In this document: positions 45,001 through 60,000 of the stretch, in pieces
How the letters are laid out: every line of letters starts with the position of its first letter
How positions within the stretch are numbered: the first letter of the stretch is position 1
Assembly: GCA_964019415.1 (NCBI GenBank)
Contig: OZ025871.1
Coordinates: forward strand, 9,847,713 to 9,911,712
Direction: 5' to 3'
Source: Ianthella basta
Taxonomy: Eukaryota > Porifera > Demospongiae > Verongiida > Ianthellidae
Length of the DNA: 64,000 nt
Translations under genes and position numbers: made by a program
Notes under the pieces: generated by a model
The model's input: only the letters and a program-made list of their open reading frames with translations
Told to the model about the DNA's origin: nothing
Databases searched by the model: none

Positions 45001-48000
45001 ACGATGGTAGCACTGTTGGTTGGTGCCATTGCACTAGGCGGTAAGACGATCTCTGCAGGTATTGGTTTCAAAGTACAAAATGTATGCATGATCCATTTTC
45101 TAAACTGTAGCAAGATTCTTATACATACAGTCACTGAATGCCAGACCTTGCAAACATTCAATATACCTGTCGCAATGTTTTCCACAAACACCATCAACTG
45201 ATTCCGGTTGGACACCCAGTTGTAATTTGAAGGTGACATCTCTACTACTAGTAAGCTCTGTTCTCCAGCCTTGAAAGATGGCAGACCAGTGACACTTATG
45301 GTACAAGTGACTTCAGTATCATTCATCAGAAAGAAACAGCAATGATCTTGTGCAAGTTGGAAACCTATAATGACGTACAAATATGCAGAAACATAGAAAA
45401 TATGATATAGCTACATGTATGCATTATGCAAACATCAAAAGTCACATCTAAGATTTGGTTGTGAAATGGGTGTGAAATGGCTTCCTATATGAGTGCTCAA
45501 AGACCACGCCGTGCTATGCAACTGTCTGAACTTTCAAGAACATCCATCAAATCATTATAATTATGACGCATCATAATGTAATCGTGGGCCGATGATTGAC
45601 GGCCCGGGATCGCTGTGAGGGAGCGTGCATGCAACGGTCGCGGGTACCTGGGCAACTGCACTGAGCACTAAGGCAATCACAAACTGTGTACAGGCACTTA
45701 TATAGGATACAAGACAACATAACGAAGAAAGACAAAGCGGTGTTCACGGCCTGCGCTACACAAAATACATTCATAGCATGACATAGAATCAACACGTACA
45801 AAGACAAGTGACAGTCACATGACGAGAAGCCACGCTCAGCACTGTTACAATAATATTGCATATAAAGTCATGTAACATATGTTTATATATACCATTACCA
45901 AGGAAACCATGTTTTCTCAAGCCTATCATTATATAACTCCTAATTGGAATGGTTTCCTTGGTAACAGTATCAATATTACATATAGTTGCTTCATGGAATA
46001 GACAATACTAGAGCATATATCCATTTCAACTTACTGTCATTGAGAAGTTTGAAATTTGCACAAGGACATTCCCCTTTGCAAAACGTGGAATCTGTCAGAC
46101 TACTTCGCATGATAGACACTTCCAGTTGCACTGATGATTCCTGCCCATTTACGTTAACAATAATTTCTGTTGTCTTCCAGTAGTATTCAGGGACTGCATT
46201 AATTCAAGGAGGATGCAGTTACCATTGCATTAAACAGTGCAACGACTATAATAACAAACAAAACATGCATGCTAAAATAGTTAGCAGCAAATGGAAAATA
46301 CTAATCAACTGTATGTCAAAGTTAAAATAGTGCAGCTATGCATTGCCTTTATAGACTGAGCAAACATTATACTGCCCTCACCACTGAAGATTGTAACATC
46401 TTTCATTTGGGTGCAGGAAGAGTTGTCCAATTCTTCCTGACTGAGTGTTACCATTCCTGGGACTATACTGGTTGGCAAGTCCATATTTTTACGTCCAATG
46501 TCAATGACACATTGTTTTACTGTTTGCATTGATTGAAATTGGCAGCTTGAGTTTAAGGCTGTATATAGACAATAGACAAAACAAATTTGAACTACCTTTA
46601 CCTGTACATATGAATTATAATTATATTATTATTAGTTATACTTGAACTGATTATCACAGTTACTTACACACAAGTGTTTCACTGTTATTGAATACAAGGT
46701 TCAGAGTAATAGAAGCTGCATCACAAGCATGACTGCTCCGGGTTATGTTCACAATCACATCTAAAAAGCTTGCAACTGCAACTGTTGCTTCATCATCCTC
46801 TTCACCAAAGCAGAACTCTTCTTGTACATCTAATTAATGTACAGTCATGCAAGTGATGTATATTATATGCCAGACATTTCAATGCAAGTAAACACCAACA
46901 CAATTTGAGTGTTTTAAAATTTTAATGTAGGCTTGTGGGTTCAACTGCAATGTGCTCAAATACAAGGCATACCTGTAGCTTCAATGCCAAGAAATTGTCC
47001 CATATATGTAATGCATGCATATGTGTTAACAAATAATGGAATCATATTGGAATCATATATCACTATACCTTCATCTTCAATTGTGATAGTAGCAAAATGG
47101 TGTGAACCTAGTCTGAATCCTTCTCCAGGAACTGCGATAGATGCTGTGAATGTTTCGTCACACTCTGGAACATCATCATTCACCAGTGGAATATTCACAC
47201 TTGCAGCAACTGATCCACTTGTGAAATTAACCAAATAAATGCCACATTGTATGTCATCCATACCTATAGGGAGACGGTTTAGCATTAATTGTAAATAGTG
47301 AATCAAGTCTTCCATAGTGTAATGATCATTAGGCTAAGTAAAATTATACTTGTTTACTGTCTGGCAGTGATAATCAGATATGGGAGGGAGGTCCAATTGT
47401 AAGTCCATTTTTATATTGGTTAGTGTACGTCATGTGTAACCAGGTACAAACGTTACAGGTGGCTGGTACACAGAGGGGATGGTTGCTTGGTTAGAGTAAC
47501 ATCGATGGTGTGGCCAGGCAGGGGCAACATGTGGTCAAGGTGACCTGTGGTATCACATGTGGTCAGGGCCACCTGCAGCTGTGGTGCCAGTTAAGACTTC
47601 TCACTTTTCAGGTACATATATATTATTATATTAAGGTAGTAGGTACAGCTAAAAGCTTTCTTTAGGGTACATTACTTTTGCCTATGCAACTCTCAAACCA
47701 TAAATCCACCAATGATGATTGTTACAAATGTGATAAACAGGTAAATTTTCCATAATTTGATGCCACTTGTTAATTGATCGATGATCCCCTTAATGAGATA
47801 ATCTAAGTGAAAGTGAAAAATTATCACCTGGATTGAAGTCAAGCAACTCCAGGGAAATTCGATCTTCTTCTACCCCCAAAGGCTGAGATGGACCAAACCT
47901 GGGATATACAATCTATAGACATGAGTGCACAAACCCATGGCAGCAATTTACTAGTTCCATCTCGTTGTGGAGTTATTCTCTATCCCTTTTTAACTTACGA

Positions 48001-51000
48001 AAGTTGCGATAACTCGATCACAGAAACGATTTTCCGTAATCGCTGCCATAGGAAACATAATGCTCTACACAATGAAGCAAACCGCGTTTGGATCGGTTGT
48101 AACGCTTCAGACTAGATAGCTCTGCAACATTTTTAGCACGCACAGTGGTATGCCAGAGTAAGTGCCATTGAAACATTTCGTACTCGCTACCTAACTTTCA
48201 AGCTTTGCAAGTGGAACGATCGCCCACAAGAGGCCGAAGTCTGCTATACTTCCCTCGCCATTGATTTGGAAGGCCAAATAGTTGTGGTTTCACACCTCAT
48301 TTCACACCTGTCATCTTCCCTATCCTATGTATAAACATCCCAGCTGCCAGCAGTCAGCAATTACAATTCAGACCATTAACACTTAGAGTTTGCCACAAAT
48401 CACCGAATTTTCATTCTTTCATAACTTGTGACAGTGTGAAAGTACAGACTTGGAACTTTTAGTTAAGACTTCTGATGATGAAGATATTTTAACCATGCAC
48501 AAATGAAGGCCAACTGATTTGGTCACTTTAGCCGTACCTACTATCTTAAGAAGACCTTATCCATTTATGGTTAGGGCTATAAATACCATTCAGGTGGCTA
48601 GTATACAGATGGGACAGACAGGGATGATAAACAAGTAATAGATTATATTTGGCTTTATGCATAATTATATGTATATATATACTTCAGTGCATTAGCTTAC
48701 AATGAGCAGTGCTGTTAGTAATATTCATAGTGATGATGAATTCCTCATCACTGGCAGTACTTGCAGTGACAGTCAAAGTGAGATGTTCTCCTTCCCTCAC
48801 TTGAACATATTCTTCTTCCAAAGAAACAATAATCTCATCCTGAATGTAAACATTTGCCTCCCGGATACTTCCCAAACTAATTACAACATCATCATATATG
48901 TCGGAAGGAGGTGATAGCTGCACAATGAAGTGCTCTGTGCCTTCATTTGAGTTCAGATCTTCAATGATAGGGATTTCTACCACTGCAGATGTCTGATCGG
49001 CTGGGAAGATCCCAACATAGGAACCTGCTTTAAAGTCAAATCCAGCTGCAAAGGGACACATGAGTACCAAATGGCAGCATCAGGCACTAAGACATGACAA
49101 AAGTGAAGTTGTGTATCCATCCTTCATGACTTCTGCACCAAAACACATACTCACCTGATGCATTTCCACTGCCAAATACAGTATTCACATGTACTGTATA
49201 GTTTGAATAGTTTGAATTTGGAATGGCCCTGCTGGAGTTGAGAGTCAGACTGACACTCCCAACTGACTCATAGACAAGATAGTCTGACTTACTGAAGGCG
49301 CACAGTACTACAGCTGTGTCCTGAATGACAACAGTAGTCGATATGTTTGTGTCATCAGATTCTGACTGTACCGTGGCAGAGAAGCTCTCCTCATCTTCAT
49401 CCAACAGGTCAGGATGAATTAGAATCTCCATTATTGCAGTATTTGATCCTTTGTGAAACACTGCTGTGATGTTTTCGTTTCCAGAAAGTGTGGTATAGTC
49501 ACTTCCAACTATTATATACAGTGTCATATAAAATTAATACAATTGATGGTGATCATCAAATGCCTGAACAAATACTGTTGTGGGTTATGATACAAATGTT
49601 TAGTACATATTCACTTAGTCGTCATTCCATAGATGTTCATTGAACTTGGCACTTTTATCAGCCATTTATTTGAAGGGTCACCTAGAGTTTCTCACTTGGT
49701 TGCAATGATTCAAAATTTGTTTAAAAACCAAATTGGTTAGAATTAATACTATTCTTTTTATCCTCTAGTTACCTTATGGCTGCAAATTTTGTGGTACCTA
49801 AAATGGTATTTATAAGATGTGGAATGCTCTTAATGTAGTACAGTATTGACCTGAATTGTGCATGCTTGGGTAGAGCCTCTTATGGACTATTTCAGAATTT
49901 CAGTAGAAAGCATTCTTTATATAATTCACAGATAAGTACTGAACGTACAGTGCATGACTTCATATGATTTATAAAAGGCACCATAATAGTGGATGCCAGG
50001 CCAAAGTAATTGTGAAGCGTTTGAGATTGGCATTATGCAACGCAGTCACCCATGAGGGTCTGCTTTGTAGTTGGTAGATCACAACGATGGCGCAATAGTG
50101 AACAGATGCTTTGGAATTTTGGATACCAAAATAGCAAGTATTACTATTTTGGTATCCAAGGTCCATAGGATATTGAAAAGCTAAAACAATGTACTGGGAC
50201 TATCCAGCATAGATACTGATACCTGCACAACAAATTCAAAAATGATGCAGTGAGACATGCCCTTGTGGTGTGTAGCAATTAATGTCAAAAGTATCAGACT
50301 AGAAATAATAAAAATTTTCTACAAAAATTGTAAGGATGTAGGGATGGCATAAAAAGAACAGAAACAAGTAAAAGTTATTACACAGTGGAGCATTAACCAT
50401 GGTCCCTACATGCAAGAATTTTGCACCTTATAGTCCTACATCCTTGAATGTAGGGACGATGGTTAATGCTCCACTGTATAACAACTTTTACTTGTTTCTG
50501 TTCTTTTTATGCCATCCCTACATCCTTACAATTTTTGTAGAAAATTTTTATTATTTCTAGTTGCTGTACTTTTTATAGTGGGCAGCTGAGCTGAAGCAAC
50601 ACACTTAGTCTCAACCATAGGGCATTGGTGCAGGCATTATACCTCATTTCTGTAATCCTGGAGCTCAAGGTGTGGGCTAGCACCTAGGTTCCGCGGTAAC
50701 CCAGCGAGAAACGGCGACCGGAAGCCAACCGTGGCGGGGAAATGCACGCACGACCGCGAAAGTCCTTCAAACTGCGCACAAGCTAACTGCTGCAACTGCT
50801 AACAATGGTACCAGTCACTCCGGTTTCAGCCGGTTTAATTACGTAATTTGAAAATGGCGTCCGTCCCGCTTGGCCAAACAACACGGCAGGAGTCGTGGCA
50901 AGCGCTGTCTTTCGCACTAACTCGCGCCGCCTTCTAACCTATAAAGGAATGCAGCCAGCCAAAAATGGTGCAATATGGTGCAAGAAATATTTTCCTGGCC

Positions 51001-54000
51001 CCTCCGGTTCGAGGAGGAGGAGGAGGAGGAGGAGGAGGAGGAGAAGAAGACAAAACGTGGGAAATGTCGAGGGCGCTATCTACGCGTAGGCGCACCTTCG
51101 CTGTGAAGTAAGGTTAGTTATGTGCACCGTTCAGTCCCCGCTTCATCATGGTAAGCTTCGTTTGTCGGTTTTCGGTCTTGTTCAGGAGTAGCGGGACTTT
51201 TCGTTTGTATTACAGTATACAAACAACCACTGCCATCCCTACATAGACAGCACTACCGTGCTGTCTGATATACAAGACAAGAGCTACTTTCATTCCCACA
51301 CCCACCAGTTATCACATGTCCTGCCCTTACCTTTTGCCCCTATCTGTCACTTTCTTCCCGCCCACAGATATAAATTGCCCTGCCTTGTTTTGTAATTCCA
51401 TTCACTGATGAGGACCCTTGGGTTAGGGTTGAAACATTTGATTGCACCCCTACAATTGTCCCCGATTTGATTGGCTAAAGTAGTTACCAGAGAAAGTGTG
51501 TTTGATGTTACCTAGCCGCTCAGAAGTCTTCAAGTCAAAAAGCTACTTTCAGAAGTTTCAAATTAATTCAATTTCAAGAAGTATACAATATATCTTGTTA
51601 GAAACAATTACAAGGATATACATTAATGCTTACTGAAAATTTACTTACATGTAGCTGACCCATCCTTCAATTGTACCAAAAGAGAATACTCTGCTCCAGC
51701 AGGTGAGAATGCCATCAGCTCAAGTGTAAGTGCCTGTTGCTCCTCATACTTCACGTATGTGGCAGAAGAGAAATAATATGGATGGGCTGCATTGAAATTA
51801 TAAAGAAATCATTCTTCAAATCCATAAATTATATAGTAACTAGAAATCATAAAATGGTAAGGATGTAGGGATGGCATAAAAAGTACAGAAACAAGTAAAA
51901 GATGCCACACAGCAAAGGCAATGGTCCCTATGAAGAAGCACAAACAATAGGCATGTTGCATTAAAGGGCCACTGACAAGGAAGAAATTTCCCAGCAAATA
52001 ATAGCTTACTATCAACCAACAACTGGTATGGTAGTTATATATGCCAGTAATGCATGCAATAGGGAGAAATTCGACAAGTAACCAAATCGGATACATTTTT
52101 CTATTGGTGACATAACAAAATAGACCGCTTCCAGAATGTCTTGTGACATCACAAGGGGAACAAAGAAGACATCCAGGCCCAAGAACACGCTAAGAACACA
52201 CAAGAATACACAAAAAGTATAGGTACAAGTAAAAGTTGTTACACTGCAGAGCATTAACTATGGTTCTTACATTCAAGGATGTGGGACTAAGGTGCGACAT
52301 TCTTGCATGTGGAGCCCATGGTTAATGTTCGATTGTGTAACAACTATTACTTGTATCTGTACTTCTTATGCCATCCCTACATCATTGCTATTTTGTAGAA
52401 AATTGCCCTAATTATTTCATGAAGAATTATGAAGATGACAAAACATGGAAAGTTGAGGTTTTAGGATGGGAGCATGTAGTTTCACTTGGAAGTAAGGTTA
52501 GTGCTGAATGGTATACAACCAACAGTTTGCCATAAGTAGCTTTTGCTGGTTTTTAGCCGTACAAGGTAATAGCGCTAATTTTCATTTGTATTACAGCATA
52601 CAAACAACCACCACCATTCGTACATAGACAGCATTACCATGCCCAGTCAAAGTAATTGGACAATTATAGTTTGATTACTTAACAGCATCATTGTGTGGCC
52701 ATTTGAAGTTATGTATGCACGTGGCTAGCCTCAGCCGAAGTTAGCTGGCACGCTGTTTTAAATACATGCATGGTCGTGCATTTCCCGCCATTATTAATTA
52801 CAGCCAGTTGGTTTCCAGTCGCCGGTCCTGCATTCTCTTTGGTGGCTTAGTGCAGAAACCAGGTACTTAGCTATTTATTTTAATGTTTGCCCCAGGGATA
52901 CAGAAATAAGGTCCAATAACAGCATCAATGTCCTATGGTTGTGGTTTTTAGTATGTAGCTACAGCTTAGCTAGCTACATACTGTTAACAGTACAGAAGCT
53001 AGAAATAAAGAAAATACTTATTGTCTACAAAATTAGTAAGGGTGTAGGGATGGCTTAAAAGGACAGAAACAAGTAAAGGCTGTTATATACACACTCTGTC
53101 AGTGGAGCATTAACCATCGTCCATACAGTCAAGGATGTAGGAACTCCGCGGTGCAACATTCTTGCACTTAGGGACCATGGTTAATGCTCTTCTGTGCAAC
53201 AGCCTTTACTTGCTTCTGTCCTTCTTATGCCACCCTACATCCTTACTATTTTTATAGAAAATTTATATTATTTCTAGACTTATTTATATAATAATGCATC
53301 TCTACTGCAATTTGTTCCAGATGTTGTCATACTCTTATATAGCAATCAGCACAAGACAAAGCAGTTAACCTGTATTTTATAATCTGTAACTACCTCAAAC
53401 TGGTACTCAATTTTATACAGACAGAAAGGATACACATTGAGACACTAAGCTCTCTATAAAGCGTATTTTGGAGTAATATCATAACCACCATTGAAGCTCC
53501 ATTGGCGGCCCGGGGACCTATAATTATTATACACTCCAAGCAAACATTAATTATACGTGAACACATAATTATATACACATATTTAGGTTGCTCTCAAAAC
53601 CATCTAGTAATCTTCCAGAATATAATTTCACCACCAAAATACATGTTTGCAAGTAGACAATTAGCAGTTGGGGAGTGAAACACCAATTCAATTTGTATAC
53701 GGTTATTTATTTTTAAGCAGGTATGATGCTTGATGGAAGAACAATTATGGATTTTGCTCATTAAGACTAAAAATCAGACAGCACAGTTGTGCTGTCGATG
53801 TAGGGATGGTGGTCATTGTTTATATGCTGTAATACAAACGAAATGTAGCGCTACTCCTGAACAGAAGTAAGAACTGCCACAAGAAACCGCTTACAAGGAA
53901 GAGAGGCTGTACAGTATACAGAGCTAACCTTACTTCCACGCTCGACACGCCATTTTATGTTGTTGTCTCCACAAGCTTTAGCCAAGGTTATTCACCTAAT

Positions 54001-57000
54001 CCTCCTCCAGTTTTAATTCAAATCTTCCACAGCGCAGTCAGATAACTGTTCTAAGGTGAATACAACATAAGCTTTGATTGGCGTTCGTCTGCATGCCGTT
54101 ATTGAAGGTCATCTGCGGTTGTGCCATTTGACAGCCATTTGCAATTACTGTGCGGTTTCTTCCTGCCAGCACTTTAGTTAGCTGCGCGCCACTTCCAGTT
54201 TCACTCTACAACTTACATCAGGGGTGTAGGTATGTATGGTGCAACTCTCGTATGTAGGGGCCATACATCTAGACCACCTGTGGTGTGAGTACAGCTGTAT
54301 GGTTTAGCTACATAAAGCCAGTATTATTGTTCCTGACAGTGACAGAAAATTGCGTTTATTGAAGTTGCTAGGTGACAAAGCCAGGCTGGAACTATGAACA
54401 ATATTTCCTATATAGATCACGTATTTCTTCTGGGGAGGGGGAGGGAGGGGCTATAGCCCCTACCCCCCTGTTTTGCCGCCCTAGCCTGCATCACAACTAT
54501 ATATATAGCTAACTTTCAGCCTATCCAAACATAGGTAATTGTAATATATACTTGACCCACCTGCCACAGCCTATACCCTAGGCTGCCCACCCAGACACAA
54601 CCCACATTGTGCTACACACCCTGCCAAGATTCAGAGAACATCCCTTTATTGCCACTGTTGTTTGGAAAACCAGCCCATGTGTAATTTGCATTCCATAAAA
54701 GTAGAGAAACAAGGGTGTGTATCCAAAAACAAGAGCAGATGTAGAGATGGTGCAGTGTGTACCTGCACGTATGGCCAAAAAACGGTGCACCCACTTTTGG
54801 GCCCTCTCTGTTTGGCACTATACACTGTAAGAACAGTGGTGGTTTCGAGCCACCAGTGGTGGTTCTCAGGGACAAGCAGTGGTTTCAAACAACCTTTAGT
54901 CCCTGAGAAACCACCAATGGCGGTCTGAATCCGACACTGTTTTACAGTGTACACCAACACAAACATTGTACACTTCACTGTCAACATTTGTGAAGTTCAA
55001 ACACCCTATATCCAGGATGCGAGTGGCTTATACAGCGTACAGAGTGCAGTTGTACATGCGCCATGGTGTACACCAGACTGCAAGTTCTGAGTATTCAGGC
55101 TTTCCTCATTAGCACTTCAGTCATGTACATGGATATATGCATGCAACAAAGTGGTATATGTACATGGGAATATATGGCTGGAATGGGCTCCTGTGGCAGT
55201 CCTTGTTATTGCACACTCACAATTGCACTATAATGCACAAGTGGAGAAACAGGGGACGGTAGCAAGACCACAAGCATGGGAAAATGTTGGCAGATGTAGG
55301 GATGGTGAAAACATATTCCAAGTCAGCACATGTTAATGACCTGGGTTTTGTATGGACCGGCCCTCCTCCTTGTTGCATGGACTGGCTGCCCCCCCTCTTT
55401 GCATGGACCAGCCCTCCTCCTTGTTCCTACATTATTTTAGCCAGGTGGTTTTGCCATATACCTTGTAGGTACACACCACACCATCTCCACATCTGCCCTT
55501 GTTTTTGGAGGAAACATTTTACACACCTAATAATTAATAATATTATGCTATGCAATTAGGTAAATTTGAAGTTGCAAGGTATTATATATATAACATTACC
55601 AGCATTATGAAAACGTTTCACGAGAACATGCACAGTTGGTGTAGTGTCCATATAATGTACACATCCTGTGCATTGTTAATTGTTTCTTTGTACAGCATAT
55701 ATAATATATATAGAGCCAGCCATGAATTGCACAACTGCACGGGATTGTGCGAGAGCATGCAAAAATATGCAAAGCAAACACAAGTCTTATCTGCATGTAT
55801 ACTTGTACCATTATTATACAAATATTACATGTTCTTTAAGTTATTATGTATTATATAAGGTCACGTACATACTTCCGAACTTACTGAGAAGCCTGATGTT
55901 CACAGTGCCTTTTGGTGAATTGCTAAATGGTAGCGAATTCAGTCCCCTGCTGAAGGATAACACTACACACTCAAAGACACGAGGCAATGTGGAGTTCAAT
56001 GGGCCAACAGTGAGTTCTAAGGTATTGCTATTCAGACGGGCCCAAGGCACTGTTACTCCTGAGCCACTTATTGCTACAGTCCTGTCCACTGGCACACGCC
56101 AAACTACCATGTAGTACTGGCTAAAACGCTCAATTATCTTCAGAGGACAGGACAGCGTAGATTGCTCCCCTTCTGCCGCAATCAATGGTACAGTGTTATC
56201 TGGAGGTACAGCTGCAATATGGAAAAGAAGATACTCAGATGATGTTGTCGCTGTCCAGGACATTTTGCATATTACAAACAATGTTGGGGAGTATTAAGTT
56301 CAAGTTACAAGTCACTCTTATTCTATAAGAACTAGCACATCATTAAGTAGTCTATAGCTAAGATCAACTTTCAAATGATTGCAATGTTTTGCCCATTTCA
56401 GGCTTCATTGTGCAAAGTTGTACAACTGAATATCGACAGGTGATGATAGGCAGAAACAGAAACAGAATTTGTAGGATATATAGAATCTGTCAGTAACAGA
56501 GTGCATCCGACCAATCAGATAATCCAGTGAATGTTAGAATTGACAATGGAATATACACATGTGTTCAGGCTAGCTTAGACTAAGAATTGTCTGTGCTTAA
56601 CTGTATACCTAGCCTTGGTATGGCAGTTACCATCTCCATTTGGGATTTGTATTTATGCTAATGTAGCTATGTATAAGTAGCTAGACTGGCAAACGTGTAT
56701 ACCCCTACAACTTGTACCTCCCCAACGTAGACAGTGCTACCACACTCTCTCATAATACAGTCAAACCACGGCCAATGGGCAGCTGTAAAGCTGCAGTATT
56801 ATCAGTTGTATGTACATGTTACTTAACTTGCAAAATCACAGCAGACCAAATTACTGCAGAAATGGCTTGGGTAAAGATTGCCACAGAAGAATTCTCACTA
56901 CCTGAAGTGCCTTCTAGCACAACTGCCCTGGTGGCAGAACAGAAGAAGTATCTGTTGGATCATTCAATCTGCCTGCTCTCTTTGAGGATCTTGGCTGTGC

Positions 57001-60000
57001 ATGTGGAGACATTTGTCAGGGTTGCATACAATGGCTGGAGAGTGGACTACAATTATATGAAGACCCCTCCTTTATAGATTGGGAGGGAGGGGGGGCATGC
57101 ATACCTACACTTCCCAAATATCAGAGGTTGCTTAGTAAATTCATAAAGCTTAAGTAAACAAACACCTCAGATATGAATGTGTGTGTTTGAACCACTGGCT
57201 TTACATTATAGCCTCTCTCCTAGGCCTAGGGTGTCCTCATTGTGTTCAGGATTGAGGTTAAAATGACATAACAAATATTATGTTGTTTCTGATGGGGAAA
57301 TGTCCTGGTGGTGAAAGAACTGAGCCAAGTGCTAATAAGCTCCTTTGTGAACAGATTGTAGCAAATGTGACACTTGCTGAATCACAATTGGAGGAAAGAC
57401 AACAACATTTCAATAGAATGACAAGGAACGTCACATTTTAACCATTAAAATTGCATCCACCACTTACACAATTTACGAAGATCATCTGGCTACAATGTCG
57501 AATAAAATTGTTCTACCTTGGCATTGTTATTATTCTCCCAAGCTTCAACTTGCATGATCTTAGCCATATTCGTAGTGAACAAAAGTATGGGTGGTGCATA
57601 TAACACTTAATACCAGGTGCTAAGCTCTCCCAGGGATTATGCTACCAAATTTCATAAATACCGGAGCTCCGCAGCAATCTAAATGTTTAATTTTATGTAG
57701 TCTCGCGCACAAGACCCACTGTGCAAGGTTTTGGCAGTATTGTGTAAGCCAACTTGTGCCATAGGCCAGGAATGTAATCATTGTGTATATAATTGTGGTT
57801 AACACTTACAAAATGTTATCCGTAGTGCAGTATTGTGGCGAGTGAGGTGCAGATTGCCTGCATTCACATCGTTTTGCATGTACTGCTCATTCTTTATCTG
57901 CTTTCAGAGTGTATCCAAGCGAAGTAGGAGCACATCCAACAACATGTTTTGAGTGAGCCAACACCAATGTCTCTAAATTTAGGCTGACATCATATACCAA
58001 CTGGCGAATCTGATTAGTCAGTACAGGATCTCGAACTGGACACAAGTCAGTGCATGCAATAACACCAGACCCTCGGGGAGGTCTGGTGCGTGAGACTGTG
58101 TGTTATGTAGCGACACTTGCTATAAAAACCTATAAAAACATTAGCTGTTGAATGCTTTCAGCACTAAGTAATGTTTACTATAGCACTCTTACCTGAACAT
58201 AGAACAAACATATTTGTGTAAACAGCTGTGTAGTGATAACTAGATTCATTAGTCATGTGACTTTACCTTACCTAGGCCTTTTATGGTGATAGTGCATGAC
58301 AGTGCCACATGTTGTAGTTGTGCTGTTGAGCTATACTAGTGATTTGAGTGCTAAACGAATCATTGTCAATCTCAAGTTCCAATAGGTTATGGTCCCAAGC
58401 CACATTCCCCTTGCGCTTTAGACAGTTGTTCTTTGCAGTTGTTCGAGTTTGCAAGGAATGGCAGAAGCTATCAAATCTGTTTCGATTGTTCCTATCAAAG
58501 AATCTAACTATCCCACATGGAAGCTGCAATGTTGCATGGTGCTAATGAAAGAAGGCCTCTGGTCAATTGTCAATGGCACTGAACAAGCCCCTGGGGGTGG
58601 AGATGAAGAGAAGCTCGCGAAGTTCAGTGCTCGCAGGGACCGAGCAGTAGCACTCATCGTACTGTCCATTGAGCCTTCACTGTTGTACTTGCTTGGTGAT
58701 CCAGATGACCCTGTTGCTGTCTGGAAGAAACTGTCTGACCAGTTCCAGAAGAAAACCTGGGCCAACAAGCTACAGCTGTGGAAGAGGCTATACTCTCTTA
58801 AGCTGAGAGAAGGGGATTAGGTACAGGAGCACATTCACAAATTGACTGAGATATTTGCTGAGCTGGCAGTCATCGGTAGCCCAGTTGAAGAAGAGGACAG
58901 GGTTGTCCACTTGTTGGCAAGTATGCCAGAGTCCTATGGTGTCTTAATTACTGCCTTGGAAGCCAACTCCGAAGTTCCAAAGATGGAAGTGGTCACGGAG
59001 CATCTTCTGCATGAAGAGAGAAAACAGAAAGAGAAGGAAAGCCCAATCAGCAGTTCATCCAAGGCTGTGTCTGTCTCTCGTTCGAAGAAGGTAGCACCCA
59101 AGTGTTTTCATTGTGGAAAACTGGGGCATCTCAAGAAGCAGTGTTGTTTGCTACCTGCTAACCTGGAAGCAGCCAAATGGAGCAGAAGTAGTCAACCTGA
59201 AGCTAACAAGGCATCAGTGGGACAACACTCTGAGGGTGAGTGTGACGCACTTGTGGTTGAACATGTGCTTCAGGCTGGTGCCATGGGAAATTGGATTGTG
59301 GATTCCGGTGCAACATGTCACATGTGTCGCAATGAAAAGCTCTTCTCAGAACTACATCCGTTGGATAGGAAAACGGACATAACACTTGGTGACGGTCACA
59401 CACTGCAAGCAACAGCACAAGGAACAGTACCTCTAATGATGCACCTACCAGATGTAAGTTCTAGCAAGTGCTGCCTTCGTGAGGTATTGTTCGTGCTGTC
59501 ATTCTCATACAATCTTGTGAGTGCATCGAAGGCAGCCGAAAGAGGAAAAGATATTAAGTTTGACCAAGATGGTTGCACAATAGTCGAAAGAGTGGATGCA
59601 TAATTGCCAGAGCTCAACAACGGGGAAGTCTGTACTACTTAGACTGCAGAGCTGCTGAATGTGTCACCATCACACAGCAGTCCTCTGACCAGACCACTCT
59701 GTTGCATCGGTGGTGGCCATCTTTCAGGGCAAGGATTGCAAAAGCTATCTCGAGACAAGCTTGTTCATGGGCTGGACAGTACTTCGTCGGAAGATATTGA
59801 CTTCTGTGAGGCTTGTGCGCATGGCAAGCAAAAGCGGACCCCATTCAAGTCGAGGGGCAACAAGTAAACCAAACCATTGGAGATTGTCCACAGTGATGTG
59901 TGCGGTAAGATGACCACACCCTCACTTGGCAGAGGTGAGCATTTACTCACATTCATTGACAACTGCACGCACTACACATGGGTGTATGTACTAGAACGGA

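Noticed and set aside
45571..45861. 96-codon minus-strand frame
   Set aside because: CpG-rich insert in a gene B intron, absent from gene A, no domain features.
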